From Phycisphaerae bacterium (GTDB lineage: Bacteria; Planctomycetota; Phycisphaerae; Sedimentisphaerales; Sedimentisphaeraceae): DNA of 64,000 nt. A program made the position numbers and the translations under genes. The stretch covers positions 1 through 64,000 of the forward strand of contig JALWYQ010000039.1 in NCBI GenBank assembly GCA_027078365.1. The letters are read 5' to 3'. Positions 10,303 to 17,006 of this stretch are shown here, in pieces; the first letter of the stretch is position 1; the number at the start of each line of letters is the position of its first letter. Under the pieces are notes generated by a model. That model worked only from the letters and a program-made list of their open reading frames with translations. It was not told the DNA's origin and did not search any database.

Positions 10303-10416
10303 CAAGGGCAGTTCTAATAATTGCTTTTGAGCAGCAAGTAGAAAATTTTCGTTGTCCGGCAAGGAAGACAAAAAGGTTTGCTTGTCTGCCAAAATGAATT
10401 GTTAGAGGTGCCCTTG
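10303..10416 (+). ncRNA. Structured RNA-like element, copy 1
   Basis: Not recognised as a known family. The closing stem CAAGGGCA (10303-10310)/TGCCCTTG (10409-10416) continues into CTAAtAATT/AATTgTTAG, giving an almost unbroken 20-bp helix. Inside lie a small hairpin TGCT-TTTG-AGCA, the linker AAGTA, and a second hairpin at about 10358-10390 (GGCA..AGACAA/TTGTCTGCC). Copy 2 at 12578 shares the 18-mer ATAATTGCTTTTGAGCAG and the following AAGTA but has different stem sequences. The strand is assumed from the shared motif. This copy lies between queG and the convergent 3' end of the anti-sigma gene. Confidence 0.5.
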
Positions 10417-10424
10417 ACCGTTAC

Positions 10425-11675
10425 CTATGGAATAAGGAAAACATCATCTTTATCTGATGGCAATTCACTACCATTGTACTCTCTGGTGCCTCTAATAGTG
10501 TAAATATCATCACCACCAACTAGGCGATTTCGATTAAACTCAACACTACCATCTCTGTAGAGTAAATTCTGGCCTTTACTAGCGTGATTTTTGCTTGCCA
10601 TTCTGAGCATATTATTTGTAACAACAAAGCTCTTGAAGCTATTTAGTCTGCTATCACATCTATCATCAAACATAGGATTTGAATCCGCCGCTATGATAGA
10701 GTTTGAACCATCAAGTCTAGCATTACTAGGAGCAACTATCCTAAAGCTATAGTCAACATAGTTGCTATTTGGAAAATCATTACTGAAATTGGCAACATCA
10801 ATACTTCTTAGTCTGTTACTATGGCAAGCATTACCAGGACAAAGGAAATCCTCTGGCTTGACATAATTGCCCTTAACCATCAACCATAGATTGCTGGTAG
10901 CTGATTTGTCGGGAGAGTTTTGATCACCCACTCTCCACCAAGAATTAGTAGCAGAACTCTTTACTAGAGGGGATGCGCCGAGATTATCTCCCGCATAGGC
11001 CGCTAAACCACGCGAAACATTATTGAGATTTGCCTTGCACATCGCTTTGTAAGAACGTTCTCTGAGGTAATTGGCGCCAGGCAGATAAACGGCAACCACA
11101 AGAGCAACCATCGCTGCAAGAGCCGCAACCTTGGCAAACGTTGACCATTGAGAAAAATGACTTATACGACTATTCTTGCGTTGTAACCTTATTAACCTAT
11201 CAAGTGTAGATTCTGTTTCTGAAACCCCAAGAATCTTGCTCATTGTAGAGCTAACAAGAGATTCAGGGCAATCACTATGCACAGCTTCATCAACTACAGA
11301 GAGATTAGCCTCAATAGTTGCGTATAATCTCGCAGCATCTTGGTCTATTTCGATGAGTCTCTTCGCTTGAGCCATATTCTCGCTGGAGCCACACTTAAAA
11401 AAGTACTCTAGCAATAAAGCTCTTTGATCGCAACTAACCGCTGAACTTGAAGAGCCTTTAATTCTAGCGATTGTGCTCTCAACAAGACTATCTGGACACT
11501 TTTGCCCCAATGGTTCCTTCAAGACCGCCATTAAGTTTTCTAACTTAGCATAAAGATTGGCTGCTTCTGTATTTATAGATATAAGCTCGGCTGCCGCAAC
11601 CATATCCTCTTGGCTACCACATCCAAAGTAAAAATCTATAAGTAAATCTTTCTGCTTTTTAGTCAACGAAATCAT
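10425..11675 (-). CDS. Membrane anti-sigma-like protein fused to DUF1559/pseudopilin-like ectodomain
   Basis: A 416-residue protein, the second gene of the ECF sigma operon, overlapping the sigma stop by 4 bp. The cytoplasmic part holds two related copies of a roughly 70-residue domain (residues about 5-70 and 80-150: LIDFYFGCGSQEDM / LLEYFFKCGSSENM, then CPDSLVESTIARI / CPESLVSSTMSKI). One membrane helix follows at about 188-206. The outer part resembles planctomycete DUF1559 pseudopilins: KANLNNVSRGLAAYAGDN near its start and the H-x-DG signature NHASKGQNLLYRDGSVEF near the end. Inferred role: membrane anchor and inhibitor of the sigma factor, sensing an envelope signal. The duplicated domain is not a clear zinc-finger anti-sigma (no HxxxCxxC). 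Confidence 0.65.
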   Translation of the reverse strand: MISLTKKQKDLLIDFYFGCGSQEDMVAAAELISINTEAANLYAKLENLMAVLKEPLGQKCPDSLVESTIARIKGSSSSAVSCDQRALLLEYFFKCGSSENMAQAKRLIEIDQDAARLYATIEANLSVVDEAVHSDCPESLVSSTMSKILGVSETESTLDRLIRLQRKNSRISHFSQWSTFAKVAALAAMVALVVAVYLPGANYLRERSYKAMCKANLNNVSRGLAAYAGDNLGASPLVKSSATNSWWRVGDQNSPDKSATSNLWLMVKGNYVKPEDFLCPGNACHSNRLRSIDVANFSNDFPNSNYVDYSFRIVAPSNARLDGSNSIIAADSNPMFDDRCDSRLNSFKSFVVTNNMLRMASKNHASKGQNLLYRDGSVEFNRNRLVGGDDIYTIRGTREYNGSELPSDKDDVFLIP

Positions 11676-12274
11676 TGTGAATTACTACCTAAATTAAGCA
11701 CTGTCCATTTCTTTGAAAAATACGCCACTGCTGAGTGCAGTCTGCTTTTAACCGTACCAATGGGTATACTGAGAATCTCTGCCATTTGTTTGTAAGAAAA
11801 TTGTTTAAAATATGCTAATATTAAAATTCCACGTAGATTCTCTGGCATTTCTGCGATAATTTTCCTAACTAATTCGCCTCTCTCCTCCGTTAGAAGCTCA
11901 TCAACTGGCGTAGTTTCATAGCTGGAGAACGAATTAAAGACATCATCAATAGACATTTCGTCTTCGCTACTCATCGCTCCAACTGAAAGAGCTGATGTTC
12001 TCTTGATTTTTCTTAAGACATCCTTTGCCTTGTTTGCTGCTATGGTAAAGAGCCAAGGACGAAGAGATCTTTTAGGGTCAAAGCTTTCTCTAGAAGTGTA
12101 TAGTTGCAAGAAAGTCTCCTGGAAAACATCCTCTACAAGATCTTGACGATTTAAAAAACGCCACAAGAAGGAATAGAGAGGGTCTTTGTATTCATCTATA
12201 ATCTCTCTCAATGCAGACTCATCGCCATCTATAAAGCGAGTAAGTAAGTCGAAATTCTTTTTATCATCATTCAT
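11672..12274 (-). CDS. ECF-type RNA polymerase sigma factor
   Basis: A 200-residue sigma-70 family factor with only regions 2 and 4. Region 2 is at about residues 22-90 (YSFLWRFLNRQDLVEDVFQETFLQLY, then RPWLFTIAANKAKDVLRK). Region 4 is at about 130-185 (MPENLRGILILAYFKQFSYKQMAEILSIPIGTVKSRLHSA). The two are joined by an acidic linker. It directs polymerase to a small regulon, probably including its own operon. It is first in the operon with the membrane-bound protein at 10425. Ribosome site AAGAGAT precedes the ATG. No convincing ECF-type -35 (GGAAC) was found upstream. Confidence 0.92.
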   Translation of the reverse strand: MNDDKKNFDLLTRFIDGDESALREIIDEYKDPLYSFLWRFLNRQDLVEDVFQETFLQLYTSRESFDPKRSLRPWLFTIAANKAKDVLRKIKRTSALSVGAMSSEDEMSIDDVFNSFSSYETTPVDELLTEERGELVRKIIAEMPENLRGILILAYFKQFSYKQMAEILSIPIGTVKSRLHSAVAYFSKKWTVLNLGSNSQ

Positions 12275-12280
12275 TGTTAT

Positions 12281-12577
12281 CTCTTAATAGACCATCAACC
12301 GTTAAAGCCCGCCCATTGTAAGAGCGATTATGCAATATTTAAACAAAAAAAACTCTTTTAGGACTGTTACAATTGCCATCACTCAACAAAATACTTTCAG
12401 CGTCGGCAATATAAATCTTTGGTTCTCCCTTAAATTGCTACGCTTCTTTTCTCGGCAATTCGAATAAAAGCCCCATAATCTATAGAGTTTTGTTTTCTTA
12501 AAAAAACATTTGTTTTTATAGATTTATTTTGTATGAAAACCATTCAAGTTATCGCATTTCAAACCGAGAATAAGCTT
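12281..12577. other. Intergenic region between the divergent sigma operon and the flgM-like gene
   Basis: AT-rich, with no supportable ORF. It must hold the leftward sigma-operon promoter; the best candidate is a TACAAT box on the minus strand near 12321-12326, weakly supported. It also holds a possible rightward promoter at 12510-12537. Confidence 0.5.
12510..12537 (+). promoter_or_regulatory. Putative promoter for RNA element copy 2 and the flgM-like gene
   Basis: TTGTTT (12510-12515) and TATGAA (12532-12537) with a 16-nt spacer. A transcript would start near 12544 and include the structured element at 12578-12677. The -35 context TTGTTTTTAT is the same as in the promoter at 16666. Confidence 0.4.
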
Positions 12578-12677
12578 GGGGTAGCTCTGATAATTGCTTT
12601 TGAGCAGTAAGTAAAAGATTTTGTCTCCAGCGATAATAAGCCTCGCTTAAGAGACGAGATGTTTATTACCTATCCCC
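12578..12677 (+). ncRNA. Structured RNA-like element, copy 2
   Basis: Second copy of the element at 10303, in the same orientation and ending 30 nt before the flgM-like ATG. The closing stem is GGGGTAG (12578-12584)/CTATCCCC (12670-12677), then TGATAA/TTATTA. The 18-mer ATAATTGCTTTTGAGCAG (12590-12607) and AAGTA linker are shared with copy 1. The second hairpin is GTCTC (12623-12627)/GAGAC (12651-12655), enclosing AGCG/CGCT. Stem sequences differ between copies while pairing is kept, which favours a functional RNA fold. It could be a 5' regulatory leader or a separate small RNA. Confidence 0.5.
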
Positions 12678-12707
12678 TTGTACTAACTAACAATCAAGGA
12701 ACTCGCG

Positions 12708-12980
12708 ATGAATATCGATCGAATCAATAAGGCAATGTCAAACGGCCTGATTGGCATCAAAAAATTACAGAAGAAAACAAAATCCAAAAAGACAGGCTCA
12801 AATAGAACTAGTAGCTCCATTAGAAGTCGCATTGAAGCAATCATAAATGAAGCCGCCGAATTAGATCAAGTAAATCCTGTGATGGTCGCAAAGGCAAGAG
12901 AACTCCTGGATTCGGGTGAGTTTGACTCTATTAGAAATATCGAGGCTACGGTAAAGAAAATCTTAAAATACGGATTTTAG
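12708..12980 (+). CDS. Small FlgM-like protein (possible anti-sigma-28 factor)
   Basis: A 90-residue basic protein. The start MNIDRINKA resembles FlgM starts. The C-terminal half (VAKARELLDSGEFDSIRNIEATVKKIL) resembles the FlgM sigma-28-binding region, in which two short helices flank a G-[FY]-x turn. The middle is lysine- and serine-rich and probably disordered. Ribosome site AAGGA is 7 nt before ATG, and a terminator follows at 13046. No flagellar gene is in the window, so the call is tentative. If correct, it would hold a flagellar-type sigma factor inactive. The structured element just upstream may control it. Confidence 0.45.
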   Translation: MNIDRINKAMSNGLIGIKKLQKKTKSKKTGSNRTSSSIRSRIEAIINEAAELDQVNPVMVAKARELLDSGEFDSIRNIEATVKKILKYGF

Positions 12981-13045
12981 ATTTGAAATATAATTGCCAA
13001 GGATGGCACGGATACATGATGGATTGTGTTGTGTGTAATGCACTG

Positions 13046-13074
13046 GCGAGCTGTTAAAAGCAGCTCGCTTTTTT
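13046..13074 (+). terminator. Rho-independent terminator after the flgM-like gene
   Basis: Stem GCGAGCTG (13046-13053)/CAGCTCGC (13061-13068), 7-nt loop, followed by a run of six T. Confidence 0.85.
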
Positions 13075-13089
13075 ATAGGAGCAACTCCT

Positions 13090-13869
13090 TTAGTTGCACG
13101 TTCTACTATTTATCAATGCAGCGTTATATCCAGCAGAAAAGCCATTGTCAATATTTACAACACTAACTCCAGCTGCGCAGGAATTAAGCATAGATAACAA
13201 TGCCGCAAGACCATCAAAGCTTGCACCATAACCGACACTAGTTGGTACCGCTATAACAGGACAGCTCACAAGCCCACCAACTACACTAGCCAGAGCGCCT
13301 TCCATTCCTGCAATCACGATAATTACGTTAGAGGATTGTAGCTGTTCCATTTTGTCCAAGAGTCGATGTATTCCAGCAACTCCAACATCGCAAATAAGCC
13401 GAGTCTCTTGGCCCATGATATTGGCAGTTGTCTGCGCTTCCATTGCAACGGATAAATCTGCTGTACCAGCGGTAACTATTGTAATAATCCCTTTAGAAGC
13501 CAATGTAAGCTCACTCTGCTTTAGGGTTATAGTTCTTCCGAGCGGTTCATATTTGGCATTTGGAAACTCTTTTGTTTCCATAATTGCCTTGTAAACACCC
13601 TCTTTGGCTCTAGTAGCTAAAACGTTTTTCCCCTTAGCCGCAAGTGAGCGAAATATATCTACGATGTGCTGCGTCTCTTTGCCAGGACAATATATAACCT
13701 CTGGAAAACCACACCTAAGCTCTCTATGGTGGTCTAGCTTGGCAAAACCAAGTTCCTCAAAATCAAGGCTGCGCAAAGCAGAAGCTGCATCTTCAACTGA
13801 GATTTGAGATGATTTAACTCTTTCTAGAAGATTTTGAATTTCTTTTTGATTCAACTTCAATCGCCTCAA
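13090..13869 (-). CDS. larB: LarB-type pyridinium-dicarboxylate carboxylase/hydrolase family protein
   Basis: LarB carboxylates and hydrolyses nicotinic acid adenine dinucleotide in the first step of nickel-pincer cofactor synthesis. The C-terminal domain belongs to the PurE/AIR carboxylase family. The 259 residues show an N-terminal helical part (residues 1-60, DFEELGFAKLDHHRELRCGFPEVIYCPGK), then TAGTADLSVAMEA, CDVGVAGIHRLL, VIAGMEGALASVVGGLV and PTSVGYGASFDGLAALLSMLNSCA, all typical of LarB. It overlaps the tsaD stop by 4 bp, so it is translationally coupled to tsaD. larC, larE and a racemase are not in the window; whether the organism makes the cofactor cannot be told. Confidence 0.88.
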   Translation of the reverse strand: MRRLKLNQKEIQNLLERVKSSQISVEDAASALRSLDFEELGFAKLDHHRELRCGFPEVIYCPGKETQHIVDIFRSLAAKGKNVLATRAKEGVYKAIMETKEFPNAKYEPLGRTITLKQSELTLASKGIITIVTAGTADLSVAMEAQTTANIMGQETRLICDVGVAGIHRLLDKMEQLQSSNVIIVIAGMEGALASVVGGLVSCPVIAVPTSVGYGASFDGLAALLSMLNSCAAGVSVVNIDNGFSAGYNAALINSRTCN

Positions 13870-14894
13870 GATCTAGAAAGTGCTTCTAATGAGAGATCTG
13901 CAAAAATGCCCGCTTTGTATTTGTGGTAGGCTAGAGATGCTACCATCACTGCATTGTCCGTACAGTATTTAAGCGGCGCAACTAAGAGCGTTAATCCCCT
14001 ATCACGACACATATTCTCTAAGCTCTCGCGCAAGACTGAGTTTGCCGCAACACCACCGCCTAGCAAAACACTCTTGGCGCCAACCCTCTCTGCCGCAAGA
14101 GCCGTTTTTTTAGTCAAAACTTCAACTACCGCAGCCTGAAAACTTGCAGCAATATCGGCAATCTCTTGTTCGGTCATATTGCTAACTTGATTTTCACCCT
14201 TCATATCTTGTCCAAGACAGTGATATAAAACAGCCGTCTTAATTCCGCTAAACGAAAAGTCTAAAGAGTCTTTATCAAGCATAGAGCGAGGGAAACGAAT
14301 CGCCTTGGGATTACCCTTCTCTGCCATCTTCTGGATGCTAGGGCCTCCTGGGTATGGCAAATCGAGAATTTTTGCAACCTTATCAAACGCCTCACCAGCA
14401 GCATCGTCAATCGTTGTGCCCAGCAGTTTGAGCTCTAAAGCAGTCTCGCAGTCGTATAAATTCGTATGACCACCAGACACAATCAGCGCAACCGCAGGCA
14501 ATTGCAGCTCTTTAGCCTCAATCATCGCAGATTGGAGATGCGCATGCACGTGGTTAATCGCAATTAGGGGTTTATTCCACATCAAAGAGAGTGTTTTTGC
14601 CGCTGTTACACCGACTATTAAAGAAATAACAAGCCCAGGTTGGTTTGCGATAGCTATAGCATCAATATCTTCAATGTCAATCTGCGCATCCTTGATGGCC
14701 TTGTCTATAACAGGATATATCTTTTCCATGTGCGCTCTTGATGCAATCTCAGGAACAACTCCACCAAATGGTCGGTGAATCTCTACTTGAGAAGCCACTA
14801 CACTTGAAAGCACTTCGTTAGCGTTTCGAACTATCGAAGCCGCTGTTTCGTCGCAACTAGTCTCTATTGCTAATATTGTTATTGGTTTTGCCAT
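13866..14894 (-). CDS. tsaD: tRNA N6-adenosine threonylcarbamoyltransferase
   Basis: TsaD transfers threonylcarbamoyl from TC-AMP to A37 of ANN-decoding tRNAs, in a complex with TsaB and TsaE. The 342 residues match the family length (about 340). Visible: LAIETSCDETAASIV at the start, the metal-binding NHVHAHLQSAM, the sugar-kinase-like VSGGHTNLYD, DDAAGEAFDKVAKIL, LPYPGGP, and SVLLGGGVAANSVLRE with a late CTDNAVMVA. It is first in a two-gene leftward operon with larB. Essential housekeeping gene; no oddity seen. Confidence 0.97.
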   Translation of the reverse strand: MAKPITILAIETSCDETAASIVRNANEVLSSVVASQVEIHRPFGGVVPEIASRAHMEKIYPVIDKAIKDAQIDIEDIDAIAIANQPGLVISLIVGVTAAKTLSLMWNKPLIAINHVHAHLQSAMIEAKELQLPAVALIVSGGHTNLYDCETALELKLLGTTIDDAAGEAFDKVAKILDLPYPGGPSIQKMAEKGNPKAIRFPRSMLDKDSLDFSFSGIKTAVLYHCLGQDMKGENQVSNMTEQEIADIAASFQAAVVEVLTKKTALAAERVGAKSVLLGGGVAANSVLRESLENMCRDRGLTLLVAPLKYCTDNAVMVASLAYHKYKAGIFADLSLEALSRS

Positions 14895-14997
14895 CTGTTT
14901 CCTTGGATTTAAATACTCGCTCGGTGCGAATTCTAATACAAAACTAGGCTTGGAAAAAGAAAAAAGTTATCCTTTCCATATTAGTCAAACTTCTACT

Positions 14998-15025
14998 TTG
15001 AATGCGCATATATCTGTGCTATCAT
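14998..15025 (+). promoter_or_regulatory. Promoter for the MATE transporter, implying a leaderless mRNA
   Basis: -35 TTGAAT (14998-15003), 16-nt spacer, -10 TATCAT (15020-15025). The predicted start point coincides with ATG 15032, which has no Shine-Dalgarno. The longer in-frame ORF from 15002 would begin inside the promoter. Confidence 0.5.
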
Positions 15026-15031
15026 TCCGCG

Positions 15032-16438
15032 ATGATTAGAAATTTCCAAAACAAATTGACTGCTACAGGCGGTATTTACGAGATTCTTGCGATAGCAACA
15101 CCGCTAATTCTGAGCACCAGTGCCAATACAGTGCAGGTTTTTGTGGATAGAACCTTTTTAAGCTGGCTCGACACAAATGCAATCAGTGCAGCAATGCAAG
15201 CTGGAGTCGTTGCGTTTACAATTACAAGTTTTTTTCAAGGTCTAATTGGATATACAAATACTTTCGTCGCCCAGTACTGCGGCGCACGAAGGTATAATAG
15301 GGTTGGTCATGCCGTTTGGCAAGGTATATATATGGCTATAATTGCAGGTGGCTTTATATTGGCATTAATTCCGTTTTCACCATTACTATTTAAGTTGCTT
15401 GGTCACAACATTGCTATACGCGAAGGAGAAATAACGTACTTTAACATCCTCTGCGTCAATGCACTACCTGCCCTATGCACAATTGCACTTAGTAACTTCT
15501 TCACAGGACGCGGCAAGACAAAACTGGTAATGCACATCACCCTACTAACAACGGTGACCAACATTGCCTTGGACTACATAATGATATTTGGCAAATTCGG
15601 ACTGCCTAAGATGGGTATTGCCGGTGCTGGATGGGCAACCGTAATTGCCACGACAATTGCGATGGTCCTCTACATTATAGTTTTCTCTAACGCAAAGTAT
15701 CGCAAAAGATACTCGACAATAGCCGGTATAAAACCAGATATAGCACTATTCAAAAGGATGATTAGATTTGGTTTGCCAAGCGGGATAGAGTTTGCGTTAG
15801 TAATGGTAAACTGGACTATCTTTCTCACTGTAGCCGGCAGAGTGGGCTTGGTTGAAATGAACGCTACTGCAATTGCAACACAAATGGTTTCTCTCTCATT
15901 TATGCCAATGATGGGAGTTGGAATCGCTATTACAACACTTGTAGGTCAAAGACTTGGAGAAAACCGTAGCGAGCTAGCGGAAAAAACAACACACTCTGCT
16001 TTCTTTTTAATGCTAACGTATATGACAGTAATAGCAATATTGCTTGTAGCCATTCCAAATATCCTTATGTTCCCATTTGAGATAGGCGCAGACACTGAGA
16101 AATTTGCCATTTTAAAACCGATTGCAATAAACTTATTCGTGCTCGTAGCGATTCACAATCTCTTTGCCGCTGGTTTCATGACTTACTCGGCTGCAATAAA
16201 GGGCGCTGGGGACACTAAATTCGTAATGATTGCAAGTGTATGCGTTGACTGGTGCTGCGTTGCGATTCCATCAATGCTTATACTAAAATTTATCCCAAAC
16301 ATATACTACGTATGGTCAACATTGCCTATTTTAGCCATTGTAGCAAGTTTTGTTTTCTTCTTGCGATTTAAGAGAGGAAAATGGAAATCGATGCGAGTTA
16401 TAGAGAAGTGCCCTATAGTCGCAACAACAGCTCCATAG
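15032..16438 (+). CDS. MATE family multidrug/metabolite efflux transporter
   Basis: An inner-membrane MATE-family transporter, usually exporting cationic drugs or metabolites in exchange for Na+ or H+. The 468 residues show twelve hydrophobic segments in two related halves. Family features are GIYEILAIATPLILSTSANTVQVFVDRTFL near the N-terminus, GRGKTKLVM, and in the second half FGLPSGIEFALVM, GVGIAITTLVGQRLGE and AAIKGAGDTKFVM. It starts at MIRNFQ, because the upstream 10 codons overlap the promoter. It stands alone between divergent tsaD and the glycosidase block. The substrate is unknown. Confidence 0.9.
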   Translation: MIRNFQNKLTATGGIYEILAIATPLILSTSANTVQVFVDRTFLSWLDTNAISAAMQAGVVAFTITSFFQGLIGYTNTFVAQYCGARRYNRVGHAVWQGIYMAIIAGGFILALIPFSPLLFKLLGHNIAIREGEITYFNILCVNALPALCTIALSNFFTGRGKTKLVMHITLLTTVTNIALDYIMIFGKFGLPKMGIAGAGWATVIATTIAMVLYIIVFSNAKYRKRYSTIAGIKPDIALFKRMIRFGLPSGIEFALVMVNWTIFLTVAGRVGLVEMNATAIATQMVSLSFMPMMGVGIAITTLVGQRLGENRSELAEKTTHSAFFLMLTYMTVIAILLVAIPNILMFPFEIGADTEKFAILKPIAINLFVLVAIHNLFAAGFMTYSAAIKGAGDTKFVMIASVCVDWCCVAIPSMLILKFIPNIYYVWSTLPILAIVASFVFFLRFKRGKWKSMRVIEKCPIVATTAP

Positions 16439-16665
16439 GTACGCCCAAAAAGGATAAAAAAAACAGCTAGGATTACTAAGAAAACATCTTTAAGTTAATT
16501 TAGATGCCAAAATACCCGTTATTTAAGAGTATAATTACGTAATTCTGGGTAAAAAAAAATACAAGCATAAGTAAAAAAAATTAGAAAATATCGGGGAGAT
16601 ATCTGATTTAAGCGTCAATAAGTGGGGGTTATTTAGGCTCTTAGCAATGTAAAACGGCTAATACG
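16439..16665. other. AT-rich intergenic region before the leader RNA
   Basis: No gene seen. It contains the 12-bp palindrome AATTACGTAATT (16533-16544), inside a longer inverted repeat TACCC/GGGTA followed by nine A. On the plus strand it does not form a terminator. It may be an operator for the promoter at 16666 (inferred). Confidence 0.4.
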
Positions 16666-16694
16666 TTGTTTTTATTGGGTCTATCTAGTATAAT
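16666..16694 (+). promoter_or_regulatory. Strong promoter for the leader RNA and glycosidase genes
   Basis: -35 TTGTTT (16666-16671), exactly 17 nt, and a perfect -10 TATAAT (16689-16694). The start point would be about 16700-16702, where the terminal stem of the structured leader begins. Confidence 0.7.
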
Positions 16695-16699
16695 CTTTC

Positions 16700-16966
16700 T
16701 TTACTTATCGGACATACACCATTAGATGGTGCTATCTTCGTGGTGTTCTTACGTAAGTTCAGCAGGTTATCTGCTATAAAACTTGCCTACCATAGGAGGA
16801 AAAGAAGGTGCCCCAGAAACAAATGCTTTGGGTTTACGTAGCATGTGTGAGAATTTAGCTAGATAGGCCAATTTCTCATACGGTAACTGCTATTACTGCA
16901 ACTTAAGGAGCCAACCAAAGCCAGAGCTGAATCGGCCTGTGGGACAATACTGTAACAATAAGTAAA
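16700..16966 (+). ncRNA. Putative structured leader RNA of about 267 nt
   Basis: Not matched to a known riboswitch or RNA family from memory. A 9-bp terminal stem TTTACTTAT (16700-16708)/ATAAGTAAA (16958-16966) closes a domain with several local hairpins: CACCAT-TAG-ATGGTG (16717-16731), GTAAGTT/AACTTGC with inner AGCAG/CTGCT (16753-16786), CCCAGA/TTTGGG (16812-16832), TGAGAA/TTCTCA (16848-16878) and GGTAA/TTACT (16882-16897). The 5' strand ACACCA can pair instead with TGGTGT (16741-16746), which looks like a switch. The ORF begins 40 nt after the domain and no terminator lies between. Confidence 0.5.
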
Positions 16967-17006
16967 ATTAGGCTCACCGTACTAATAGCAAGAAAGGTTA
17001 CACAGT

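Noticed and set aside
10303-12677. Insertion sequence or composite transposon bounded by direct repeats
   Set aside because: No transposase, no terminal inverted repeats, and the repeats keep RNA pairing despite sequence change; kept only as a weaker alternative.
12708-12980. Toxin-antitoxin or phage regulator
   Set aside because: No partner gene lies beside it and the C-terminal half fits FlgM better than any antitoxin I know.
16700-16966. RNase P RNA, tmRNA or 6S RNA
   Set aside because: The conserved GAGGAAAGUCC/ACAGAA motifs of RNase P and the tRNA-like ends of tmRNA are absent, and the fold is not the single long rod of 6S RNA.
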